Assembly: GCA_037576215.1 (NCBI GenBank)
Contig: JBANDB010000006.1
Coordinates: 5,642,001-5,706,000, forward strand
Length of the DNA stretch: 64,000 bases
Direction of reading: 5' to 3'
Origin: Armillaria gallica
Lineage: Eukaryota > Basidiomycota > Agaricomycetes > Agaricales > Physalacriaceae
The position numbers were made by a program, and so were the translations under genes. Below are positions 47,033 to 58,100 of the stretch, in pieces (the stretch's first letter is position 1; each line of letters begins with the position of its first letter). The notes below the pieces were generated by a model. It did not search any database, was not told where the DNA came from, and saw only the letters and a list, made by a program, of their open reading frames with translations.

Positions 47033-47702
47033 GATAACAGCCTTCACAACAATGAAATTAGGAATATCTAGAAATTAGTGTTATAAATTAGGTTATTTTT
47101 TTTTTAACTTTTATAACATAACTCTCAATCTTCAGATAAAAAGACTGAGAATAGTGTTTGAGTGGTAAGGTCTACCATCTTATATGTTTACTAGAGTCCA
47201 CATACTTTACTAGGAGCATACCCACTCTAGCCTCAGTGACTGCTGTCATAGGATTTATACTACATCTTAAACAGATTTACTAACTTGTTTCTTATTTTTA
47301 ATGCTTTTGGTTTTGCTATAATAGAGCTGTTATAGTTTCTAAGTTTCTTTAGCCTGCAACAAGTCTAATAATCAAAATATCCCACTATTAGAGAAAACAA
47401 ATATATTCCCTAAATTATTTAGGTACTTATATATTATGGTTAGTCATTATTGAAGTCATTGAAGGTTATTGAGGCAAAATTTACTTTATAAGCCAAGACA
47501 AAGAATCAATGTAACTAACTATGAGTCATTATATTACAGGGTTTCTACAAAATAATGGGAATTGATCAGTTTTTTTTTTGAGTTACCATATGTAGTAATT
47601 CAGTAGCCACCACTGTATTTTGCATCTTCCCTTCATACGATGACAACTGGACTGTCTTGTTGCATGTCATAGCATTTATTATCAATCTTACAACTTATTC
47701 TC

Positions 47703-48835
47703 ATGGGAAATCGTCATATTCCAATGCAAATCAAGGACATAGCGCTGGAACTTTGGACTCTAGGATGGGAGCCAAGCGACATCTGTCATATCTTTCATAT
47801 TTCACCTAGCAGCCTATACCGCTGGTGCAACCTTTTCGAGACATTTGGGACACCTGCAAATCGACTGGCACCATTCTGTGGACATCCATGTATTGTCAAC
47901 CTTGCTGCTCTCGATGCCATTCATGTACTTCTGAAATCCCATCCAGATATTTATCTTGACGAGCTACAGTGGTACCTAGCAATTCATCATGATCTTCTTA
48001 TATCCATTGCTGCTCTCCAACGAAATCTTGTCAGAGCTGGACTGACTCGTAAAGTTCTTCACACCATTGCCTTGGAACAGGATGAGCAACGTCGGGCTGT
48101 ATATCTGGCAGGAGTCACCAACCCAGTCAACTTCTCAGGGACTGAATTTGAGTTCATTACAGTGGATGAGTCAAGTAAAGATGAGAGAACATTTGGCCAT
48201 CATTATAGTCACTCACCAATTGGTCAAGAGGCAGATTTGGAAGATGTATTTGTGCGAGGCGAGCAGTATTCATTGATTGTGGCCATGTCAATTGATGGAT
48301 ATATTGCAATGCGGGTACAACCAGAGTCCTTCAACTCCTTCAGCTTCTTTGATTTCATCATTGAAGATGTTGTGAGTACATCCATGGATTTCTTCAGTTG
48401 CTCATGAATTATTGATGTGAACATGATAGCTACCGCTCATGAACCCATATCCAGAGAAGCAGAGTGTATTGGTTATGGATAACTGCAGGATTCATCATAC
48501 TGACACCTTGATTGATGTACTCAACGTGTCTTGTAAGTCTATTGCGACGTGTAGCATTTGATTTGTCTAATATATTCAGATGTCATGATATTGTATCTTC
48601 CTCCCTATTCTCCAGACCTCAACCCGATTGAGGAATCGTTCAGCACATGTATGTTCTTGCTCTCCTGACAGAAACAATTTCATTGATCTTTGAAACAGGA
48701 AAAGCTTATCTGAGACGAAATGGGCCAATACTCCGTGATGATGAGGACCCCATCCTGGTACTTTTAGATGTGTGTGGTTGTATCACAGCGGAGATGGCAT
48801 TTGGATGGTTCAAACATGCAGGGTATATATTTTAG
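47703..48835 (+). pseudogene. Tc1/mariner DD34E transposase (one probable stop at a splice junction)
   Basis: There are four exons: 47703-48371, 48430-48532, 48580-48648 and 48699-48835, with introns of 58, 47, 50 nt and consistent phases, 325 codons in all. The N-terminus has paired helix-turn-helix domains (IKDIALELWTLGWEPSDICHIF, SSLYRWCNLF). The catalytic triad is D in TVDESSKDER, D in LVMDNCRIHH and E in PYSPDLNPIEE, with 34 residues between the last two (DD34E). The codon formed at the exon 3/4 junction reads TGA. One G-to-A change from TGG would explain it, in a stretch otherwise like WKAYLRRNG. Without that codon the reading is complete, so loss is recent, or an alternative splice rescues it. 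Confidence 0.85.
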
Positions 48836-49024
48836 AGGCTTTGGTTATAAGAACATATGTGATACAGTGAACAGAAGCAATACATGATTCAAGAGAAGCA
48901 ATGGACATGAGGAAACAGTGAAACAGCTGCAAAGACAACAGAGAAAGCAGTACAGACAGAAAGCAATACAGACAGAAAGTGATACAGACGACAAAGAGAA
49001 CAGAGACAGACCAAAGAGACACAA

Positions 49025-50653
49025 TCATTCCATCCATAAGCCCAGTTTGGCGTCTTTGATGAAGGCATCATGCTTCGCCAGAATTGAACGCCACGATAAC
49101 GCCAGGAAGCCAACGCCGTTCCAATCGACTCGTTTAAGTGTCTTGATGTCCTTGTTGCCAGGGGTATAACCAAGCTCCTGTAGGCGGTTATGATCAGCAT
49201 CATTGACTCCGTAATGAGCACAAAATGCTTCAAGTGAAATGACTGGGATCTTGGCAGGAGAAGGAGAAGCGGAAGGAACGGAGGGGGGACGACTCAGCAA
49301 GCTACAAGTAGTCTGCAGCATTTGCAGTTGCAGCATCTGCTGGAATTGCTGATGTTGCTGCTGCTGCTGAAGAAGAAAGTATTCTAAGAGGTTTCCTCCA
49401 AAAGGCATGTCAGAGATGGTTGGAGCAGGAATCAGCATGGGTGCAGTGTTATTGGCTTGCTTTGTCGCTTCAGTTTGGGCGGGGGGTATTTTGGGAGGAT
49501 GTAGGTGCTTCTTGGCATCGAAATAGGCATTGTTTGGAGTGTCTTCAGAAGCGGTTCTCTGAGCCTGGGGTGAATTAGAACTATGTCCCGTTGCAAAGAT
49601 AGATACTTACCCAGTGTGACACCCAGAAAGACAATGCCCCAGGGTCCAGATCAAAGTAATATCCAGCTGTACTCTTATAAATGCGTCGCTCAGGGAAGAG
49701 TGTCGGAAAGTTGTCCACCAGAAACTTCTCCTCTAGTTTGACAATGAAGGGCTTCACAGTATCATCGAATTTCTTCTATGTTGCAAGTGTTAGCCGATAC
49801 AGAAAACAAACAGGAGTACCTACTCTTTGCGTGACAATAGAATCTTCAGTTCCCTGCCATTCAAGCTGTGAGAAGTCAAACCCAGATGGCACCAATTCTT
49901 GCCTGTCTTCATCGGTTGTCGTCCACCACTGCAAAAACGTCAGAGAAAGAAGGATAGAATCAAGAGATGACTCACTGCCTCATCAGAAGCAGGGTGCATG
50001 AGTGCTGGGCAGAAGATGTACATGATCCATTTATTGACTGTCTTTGCTGCACGCATCTCCTTGATCAATGAAGTGAAAGCGAGGTCGCTGGTGAGGGAGT
50101 GTATTTGCAATGTTTGAGGGACCTTCTGCTTGTACTTCAGCTCGTCCAGGATGAGCTTCGACTTATGGCATTGTAGCGTAGCTGCGATCGCGGTGATGTA
50201 GTCTTTGAAAGGCTGGTTGGATGTGAATTTGAATGCGCCTTTTTTAATGTACAAGTCATAATTGATCTTGCTGTTGGACTGGCTTGGTGGTTTTTGAGCC
50301 TTCAGAGGGTCCTTCTTGCGAATATATATGTAGTTGACAAATTCAAAGGCTTCATCATTAGTTTTGGAGGCTGATTTTGAGTGTTTAGCGGTGAGTTGCT
50401 CATCAGACGTGCCAGCTTGCATAGGCTGTTTCCTTTTGCTGAGGTTGTTGCCACCAATTGTAAGCGGTGGTAATACCTTGAATTTTGCAGCTATTAGTAG
50501 CTCAGTAAATGTGTCTTTCTTTAGAGAATAGCCATACACACCTGCAGCTGGAGCATCACTTATCATGCCTTGGATGAGCTCCCTATCGATGTCACCCACA
50601 GATTCACTTGCTGAAGATTGGTCTGTCACTGAAGAGAAAGCACCATGGTCCAT
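49025..50653 (-). CDS. Accessory protein of the Tc1/mariner element, 495 residues
   Basis: There are four exons, 50653-49976, 49928-49824, 49775-49611 and 49564-49025. All three introns (47, 48, 46 nt) are in phase 0, and the frame is fully open. N-terminal part: acidic/serine-rich, then a mixed alpha/beta stretch (FVNYIYIRKKDP, YDLYIKKGAFKF, DYITAIAATLQ) that could be a PB1- or ubiquitin-like fold. Middle: WWTTTDEDRQELVPSGFDF and YYFDLDPGALSFWVSHW. A polyglutamine run lies near residue 350. C-terminus: a compact helical module (ISLEAFCAHYGVNDADHNRL...DWNGVGFLALSWRSIL) resembling SAM-like or DNA-binding domains. Its start lies 71 bp inside the right TIR. The family is not recognised. Intactness implies a function for the element or the host. 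Confidence 0.8.
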
Positions 50654-50812
50654 ACCTATATTGCCAGCAGTATCAGATAGTGAAAACGACGTTGTGGTAA
50701 GAAGGGAAGATGCGGAACACAGCAGTGGCTACCGAATTACTACATATGGTAACTCAAAAAAAAAACCAATTGATTCCCATTATTTTGTAGAAACCCTGTA
50801 ACAAGTCACATT

Positions 50813-51076
50813 CACTGCATGGAGAATTTAATATTTTAGCTTAAAATATTGAATTTTATAACTATTTATTTTTTTAATATGGTGCCCTAAAATATTGAGA
50901 TAATATTTTCAATATATTTGCAATATTTAGGAAATTTCTAATATTTTTTCAATAAACAAAAATATTGAAACAATATTCAAAATAATCTTATGATACTTCA
51001 GCTTAGATGTTGGAAAAAAATAAATAGTTATAAAATTCAATATTTTAAGCTAAAATATTTGATTCTCCATGCAGTG
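50813..51076. mobile_element. MITE, 264 bp
   Basis: The inverted repeats are 63 bp at each end (50813-50875 and 51014-51076), begin CACTGCATGGAGAAT and differ at about two positions. They enclose an AT-rich core of about 138 bp rich in AATATT. ATT flanks both ends (50810-50812 and 51077-51079), giving a 3-bp TSD as in PIF/Harbinger-type elements. Copy A of the duplication lacks it, so insertion came after or during divergence. It lies 68 bp from the NLR-B stop codon and may supply that gene's 3' end. Confidence 0.88.
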
Positions 51077-51143
51077 ATTGCATGTCCAATATGTAAATGT
51101 CTATATAATTTCTTAAGCTTTAGAGTTGCTTCTGAATATTAAT

Positions 51144-54100
51144 CTATCTGCACAAAAGATTTTCTAAGCTTTGCAAACACTGTGCTGCTCCAAGAGTGTT
51201 TTCAATATCTTCAAAAATTTGCATAGCCTTCTCCAGTTTGACAGTAGCTTCTGAGTATTGATCTGACATTTGCAAAATATTCCCCAAGCTTTGCAAACAC
51301 TGTGCTGCTCCAAGAGTGTGACAAATGTCTTCAAATATTTGCATAGCCTTCTCCAGCTTGACAGTGGCTTCTGAGTATTGAGCTGTCATTATTAAAATAT
51401 TCCCCAAGCTTTGCAAACACTGTGCTGCTCCAAGAGTGTTTTTAATGTCTTCAAACATTTGCATAGCCTTTTTCAGTTTGACAGTAGCTTCTGAGTATTG
51501 ATCTGACATTCGCAAAATATCTCCCAAGCTTCGCAAACACTGTGCTACTCCAAGAGTGTTTTCAATGTCTTCAAATATCTGCATAGCCTTCTCCAGCTTG
51601 ACAGTGGCTTCTGAGTATTGAGCTGTCATTATTAAAATATCTCCCAAGCTTTGCAAACACTGTGCTGCTCCAAGAGTGTTTTCAATGTCTTCAAACATTT
51701 GCATAGCTTTTTTCAGCTTGATAGTAGCTTCTGAATATTGAGCTGTCATTATTAAAATATCTCCCAAGCTTCGCAAACACTGTGCTGCTCCAAGAGTGTT
51801 TTCAATGTCTTTAAACATTTGCATAGCCTTTTCCAGCTTGATAGTAGCTTCTGAGTATTGAGCTGTCATTATTAAAATATCTCCCAAGCTTTGCAAACAC
51901 TGTGCTACTCCAAGAGTGTGACAAATGTCTTCAAATATTTGCATAGCCTTTTCCAGCTTGATAGTAGCTTCTGAGTATTGATTTGACATTCGCAAAATAT
52001 CCCCCAAGCTTTGCAAACACTGTGCTGCTTCAAAAGTGTTTTCAATATCTTCAAACATTTGCATAGCCTTCTCCAGTTTGACAGTAGCTTCTGAGTATTG
52101 ATCTGACATTTGCAAAATATTCCCCAAGCTTTGCAAACACTGTGCTGCTCCAAGAGTGTTTTCAATATTTTCAAACATTTGCATAGCTTTCTCCAGTTTG
52201 ACAGTAGCTTCTGAGTATTGATCTGACATTTGCAAAATATTCCCCAAGCTTTGCAAACACTGTGCTACTCCAAGAGTGTGACAAATGTTTTCAAATATTT
52301 GCATAGCCTTCTCCAGCTTGACAGTGGCTTCTGAGTATTGAGCTGTCATTATTAAAATATCCCCCAAGCTTTGCAAACACTGTGCTGCTCCAAGAGTGTT
52401 TTTAATGTCTTCAAACATTTGCATAGCCTTTTCCAGTTTGACAGTAGCTTCTGAGCATTGATCTGACATTCGCAAAATATCTCCCAAGCTTCGCAAACAC
52501 TGTGCTACTCCAAGAGTGTTTTCAATGTCTTCAAATATTTGCATAGCCTTCTCCAGCTTGACAGTGGCTTCTGAGTATTGAGCTGTCATTATTAAAATAT
52601 CTCCCAAGCTTTGCAAACACTGTGCTGCTCCAAGAGTGTTTTCAATGTCTTCAAACATTTGCATAGCCTTTTTCAGCTTGATAGTAGCTTCTGAATATTG
52701 AGCTGTCATTATTAAAATATCCCCCAAGCTTCGCAAACACTGTGCTGCTCCAAGAGTGTTTTCAATGTCTTCAAACATTTGCATAGCCTTTTCTAGCTTG
52801 ATAGTAGCTTCTGAGTATTGATTTGACATTCGCAAAATATCCCCCAAGCTTTGCAAACACTGTGCTGCTCCAATAGCATCATTAATGTCTTTAAAAGTCT
52901 GCATAGCCTCATATACATGTTTCTGTGCTAATTTATACTGATCAATTAACATATATCTTTTACTTAACAAGTGCAATGCAGATGCATATAAATTTTGCAT
53001 ATTTTTCTGTTTTGTAACAGATATTATTTTTCTCAATAGTCTATCTGACTCCCAGATTTGATATTGAAAATAACAAAAATTATAAATTGTTGTCAAATCT
53101 TCTTTACTAATATCATTATCTAGAAGTGTATATGATATCCATTCAATATTCTTAGAATGTAAAACACCAAAGTTTGTCTTGTCTCCTGAACTTAAGTATC
53201 GAAGACTATTATTATTTATTTTATTCATATAGAAAAGACAAATTTGACTTTTTATGCCTGTATCTGTCTCTAGAAAATATCTCTTAAGATATTCCTGAAT
53301 AGGGGATAATAATTTCAATCCTGCTTTGTTATCTTGATATATAATTCCAGATTGTAATAATCTTGATATAATTAAAGTTTGTTCAGGAACCCTTGATAGC
53401 ATTTTGTGTATTACACTGTTCCATATTGGAATACCATTAGGCAAATGGCATATTACACTCAACAGCTTCAATGTATTTGGCTTTGATAAAAGTATTGGTG
53501 ATTGAAGTGTAATTTTAATTGAAATATCAACACTTGATAATCGATGAGATTGAGCTCCAGGTTTTTCTAACAATAAAGTCCAGCTCCTAAGAAGTATCTT
53601 TGGAGCAAGATTTTTTGCTTGGCAAGCCATCAACATGATAGCTAATGGCCATCCATCTAACTTCTTTGCTAGTTCTTTGACTTCTTTTTCATCAGTAGCA
53701 TGTCTTGAGATAGTACTAAAGATGTCCAATGATATAGACTCATCTAATGATGATAGACCACTATGTGGTAGTACTAACCAATCAACAACATCAATTGGAG
53801 CAACAGTTCCTCTCATTGTAATTACTAAAGTAATATGTTTCATGGAATTCAAGTGCTCCAAAATCCTTTGAATACTATATTGATCTTTGCTATTGTCCCA
53901 AAGAGTCTCAAAGTTATCAAAAACCAGAATTGTTGGTTTGGATATAGTGTACAGCTGTTTTACTGCATCACTAGTTAATTCTAGCTGCATCAGCTTTATC
54001 ACAGTCTGCAACAGAATCTCCACAGTAAACTCAACACTGCAGACTATATCACAAGGAATAAAATATCTATGATCATATTTAGCCTGTACAGCTGCATCAT

Positions 54101-55178
54101 TCAGTATTCTTAGAGCCAGAGATGTTTTGCCCATGCCTCCAAATCCCATGATAATAATGGAATGAGGAGAGTCAGCAAGAAGATTGTCTATGCCCTCTTG
54201 GACTAGATCATCTCTACCCATGAATACAGATGGAGATGGTGGTGGAATAGCAGAGAGCATAATGCTACTAATCAGTGGACTATCATGAGAACTATTATAC
54301 TTTAGAGGATATGCAGAGACATACTTGACAGGTTGAATCCTAGAAGGACTCATCTATAAGAATATTAGCATATAATGATGTAACATTGATAAGAATATTT
54401 ACCAGATGATCATGGATGACAGTAACCTTAGCATCAACCTCTTTAACCTGCCCAATCACAGAGAAAACAGCAGTTGCCTTGAGAAAGATTAATATGTCTC
54501 TCATGAATCAGCAGTGAAAACATACAACAAACTTGTCTCGAGCCTCTTTGACATACACCTTGCGCTGATCAATACGATCCAGGATAGCCTTGCTCTGTAA
54601 TTGTCTCTTTATTGTTGCCCGGAACCCAGCCTTCCTGTAAATCTTGTTCAAATCATCCTTCAAAACCTCGAGGTGACTGATGATGGCAGAAATCAGTCCT
54701 CGTACTCTTAACAAGACCAGAGGAAGAGACGGACCTGACAAATTCATCGCCAATTTGCTGTAGACGCATCAGTGGGCGAGTTGAAGTATCCGTTGGGGAT
54801 CTGCCATCCTGAAGTAACTTGATCTCATCAGAGACAGAGCGGAGCATCTCGTCAAGGTACTTGATAGTGTCCTTGACCTCATCGCGAGCTTTCTTATTAA
54901 CCTGAATGACATGAGCTTTTTGGTATGCAATATTGTTGTAAAGCAGCATGGATTCGTACCTGCGCCAGCTCCAGGATCGGGAGAGCAATATTTGCAATTG
55001 CCTTTGCGATGCCCGTGCGATCCAGTTCGCCCGCACCAGCAAGCACCTTAAATGTGAGACTGGCAGTCGAAATCCAATCCGTGTCATCAGGAGCCAGATT
55101 CGGAGGTGCAAGGATCGCAGATCGATCCGGCACCGCCGTACTTGGAGACTGAGTAAGAGGTTGAGATGATGCTTGCAT
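51144..55178 (-). CDS. NLR-B: intact STAND receptor with helical N-domain, NB-ARC-like ATPase and 14 TPRs
   Basis: There are five exons: 55178-54960, 54901-54735, 54676-54526, 54477-54403 and 54353-51144, with four GT-AG introns (58, 58, 48, 49 nt) that keep one frame, giving 1273 residues. Residues 1-204 are helical (VLAGAGELDRTGIAKAIANIALP, KVYVKEARDKFV) and resemble the HeLo/MLKL-like four-helix bundles at the start of many fungal NLRs, which can permeabilise membranes; this is inferred. The ATPase has the P-loop GFGGMGKTS (about 274-282), Walker B ILVFDNFETLWD (about 346), ITMRGT (about 383) and DGWPLAI (about 437). A winged-helix-like segment follows, then 14 TPR units (about 701-1260). 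Such proteins sense a ligand through the repeats, oligomerise and trigger the N-domain, often in cell death or self/non-self recognition. No signal peptide is seen, so it is cytoplasmic. Confidence 0.9.
51186..52865 (-). repeat. TPR-coding array, 14 units of exactly 120 bp
   Basis: Each unit starts with codons for AQCL(Q/R)SLG. On the minus strand, unit n begins at 52865-(n-1)x120, and a 14-codon partial unit ends the protein. Units are close to identical at the DNA level. Units 2-6 match units 10-14 nearly one for one, in order (protein-identical for 2/10 and 3/11), so a block of 8 units (960 bp) was duplicated as a whole. Variation is concentrated at about residues 12-15 (RMSN, IMTA, QMSD) and 34-38 (ENTLG, CHTLG, KNTLG) of the unit. 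Confidence 0.95.
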
Positions 55179-58100
55179 TGTTGTTACTACGATATACGGT
55201 CGATGGTGAGTGTACGAGTGGAAGAAGTACGAGGCTATGATATGAATCTGATGGGGGCGAGGCAGGTTTCCCCACGCCCCACTTGATCACTTACAACCAC
55301 CACTTGAATCAAACCGATATTCGTGTCACGTCCTGCCTCTTTCTTTCTCCGGTGAAGAAGCCACTCCTGAATTCGTGGGTCAAAATCGACAAAACTTTGC
55401 AGGAATCTGTGGCGATGGCGAGGGCGGTTGAACGTGGGTCTATGCTGGGCGAATCAGAACTGCGTTGGAATCGTGCATCATTTCTTGATTTACCTTCTTT
55501 GTGTTCTCATTATGCAAAAGGATCGCTACTGCAATGGTGACGGCCACCTTGTTCATCCAACGACGACAAGCAATACCTGCCGATGACCATGCGGGGTCCT
55601 TGGCGACGGCAAAGGATTCAGAAAGTTATCAATAACGGAGACAGATGGCCCCTCTTTTCCTCCTGTCGAACGCCCTGTGCTCTCTCTCACTCTACCCATC
55701 AACCTCGCCCAGTTGCATTGTCCTCGGTCACCTAATTTCCTGCATCATGATGACTATCAGTCCAGCTCACATCATCAGCCTCGGAGAAAACAATCGGCAG
55801 GGCCTCGCAAGCCCGAACAGTCGACAATCAGGGCCAACGTTTCTTCTTCGACAATAACCCAATACACCTATTTTGGATGTCGTGCAACGTTAGATGGCTG
55901 AGACGACTGTGGCGATCTCCCTCTCTGCATTGTGGTGTTGTAAGCGTTCTATTCTTTCCTCGTCGATTTCTGACTGAAAACCTAAAAGCCTATTCCCATT
56001 CACCTGCGTTCACACATCCAGACCCCGGCCCTACAAGGATGAACTCTGTCTTCCACCGATCCATGCCGTCGTCAGCCGCTGGACGCATTGGCTGCAGCGA
56101 TCGACGTCAGAGATGCTCCCGGTGCTCGAATGGCACGGTGCCAGCGGGATGCCCTGTATTGAGCTCGCATCTTCACCTCCTACCAGATACTTTGCGCGTA
56201 CAAACCTCCGAACGTTTGCCATCCCATCTTCGCATACCCACCGTTTTGAAGAGACGTCGTCCAAGGATACGCCGCAGAGATGAAGGGGAAGTGGTTTTTT
56301 TCTGTGAAGAGACTTGCAGTGCGTATCTTGTTTGCCTGAGTTTCAAGACCTGACGTGTCGTTCTGCCAGGCTCGGGAATAGCCATGTCGAAGGATCTTCG
56401 CTCTCCCAGATTACCATCCATATCCTGCTATTCTACTTATTGCCATGTTCAACCTACGAACCCCTAGGTGCGCATTCATAGTCAGGACAGGACTTCATTC
56501 GATAGCGTCACCTCTGCAATTTCTTGATATCTCATCCCTTCGAATGCGCGGACGTCGGAATCGTTACCATGTTCTCACCACCGTAATAGTTGAGATATGG
56601 GGGATCACCATCTGTGTCAAAGCGTGGCTCGCACTGGTCGGAAGAAAGGAAAGGGCCGCGGGCTGGGGGGTTCAACAGATAGGAAATTTGAGGCTTGTTC
56701 TACGTGGCTCAATCTCTAGGCAATCACCCGGTCTTTCGATAGTGTACCGTCGCCGTAAGGTGCCCGTTTCGTATGGATGGGGAGATGATTCTCTCATCAA
56801 GACTGCGAGCCGGAGTTGTTCTCCTCTTCCTATACAGAGCAGTCAAAGCTTCATGTGCAACTGGGATAGAGCTCGGTGAATGCGGAGACAGCATCAATCG
56901 TTAAGAAGGCATCGAGCAACATTGGTGAAGACTTCGTCTTATCCTGCTGACTGGATATTCACCGTACGTAGCATTGCTTGATTGATTGACTACAATTAAT
57001 GCTTCGTTCCGACAGGCATTTACAGTGTCTTCTTAAACGAACTGACGATAAGAATCGCCTTCGTTCCAAGTCAAGCCCTCCGAGACGAGCATTGATAGTC
57101 GCGAGCGAAAGCACCATGTCATGGCATCCCTACAAAGAGCGCAAGGCTCTGAAAATACGATATCTACATGTGTACCAGTGCCCGTTCCCTCGTGCACCCG
57201 CACGATGTATTCGCCATTACGAAGTACTTTGACGGGCATGGATCAATTTCGCAGCAAAGAAACCAGAGCTTACTGCACTTGGGACTGTTTTCGTCCTGTA
57301 CACCGTTCGTAACAGCTTTACGACACGGTGACCCACTGGCTCGCCGATTATGCTCGCGCTTCCTCCCTCCATCCCCACCGCGTCAGCCCAGCCTGATGTT
57401 GATACGCGCCATCCCGATCCAGCACGGCATCGTGCCCCACCGGACGAACATGGTTTCTTGACCGACTGTTGGCAGTGGGAGAAGACTGGCGCGGTGAAGA
57501 GTGTTTTGTGTAATAGGGAATAGGTATGGCTCGGCTCGATGGAACAGCAGACGGGGGTGAAAAGGGTGCAGACGTCGAGAATAACGCTGATGGGTGTGTT
57601 GTTCTTATTCAGTGTTGCGGATCAATGCATGCTAGAGTAACCGCACCTTCCACAAATCATCAGATTCTCATCGGATTGCTAGTTTGAGGACTCGTGTCAT
57701 TGTCTGGCATTGGTTCAACATGTATCCCTAGCCAGGCAACGAAAAATAAAAATAAAAATCAATATTTTTACATCATAGGACGTAAAGCGGAAGAACACCT
57801 TGTACATTCTCACGCTCTGGTTCTTTTTCTCTTCGACGACCTTCATGCGACACATTTGGATGCATACGCGTCCTATCCTGGGCGATTATCTGTTGGGAGC
57901 AACTGCGTAGGAATCGTGCGTCCTTCCTTCTTGATTTTCCTTCTTTGTGTTCTCATTACGCGACAGAATCGCTACTGCAACGATGACGGCCACTGTTCTT
58001 ACAACGGTAACAGGCAATACATACCGGCGACCATGCTGAGCCCTCGACGACAACGAAGGATTCAGAAGGTCATCAGTGGCAGGGATGGATGGCGCCTCTT

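Larger units (their letters stand above)
47537..50798 (+). mobile_element. Tc1/mariner-like element with two genes
   Basis: 74-75-bp terminal inverted repeats (47537-47610 and 50724-50798, starting CAGGGTTTCTACAAAATAAT) are nearly perfect. They are flanked by TA on both sides (47535-47536, 50799-50800), the expected Tc1/mariner target duplication. Copy A of the duplication lacks it at the matching place (near 1650), confirming an insertion. It carries a DD34E transposase (plus) and a convergent 495-residue accessory gene (minus), leaving little spare sequence. At 3.26 kb it is about twice the size of a simple Tc1/mariner element. Confidence 0.95.

Noticed and set aside
50880..51010. AATATT-rich core of the MITE as an origin or scaffold-attachment site
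   Set aside because: Base composition alone does not support it, and the palindromic ends with TSD explain the structure.
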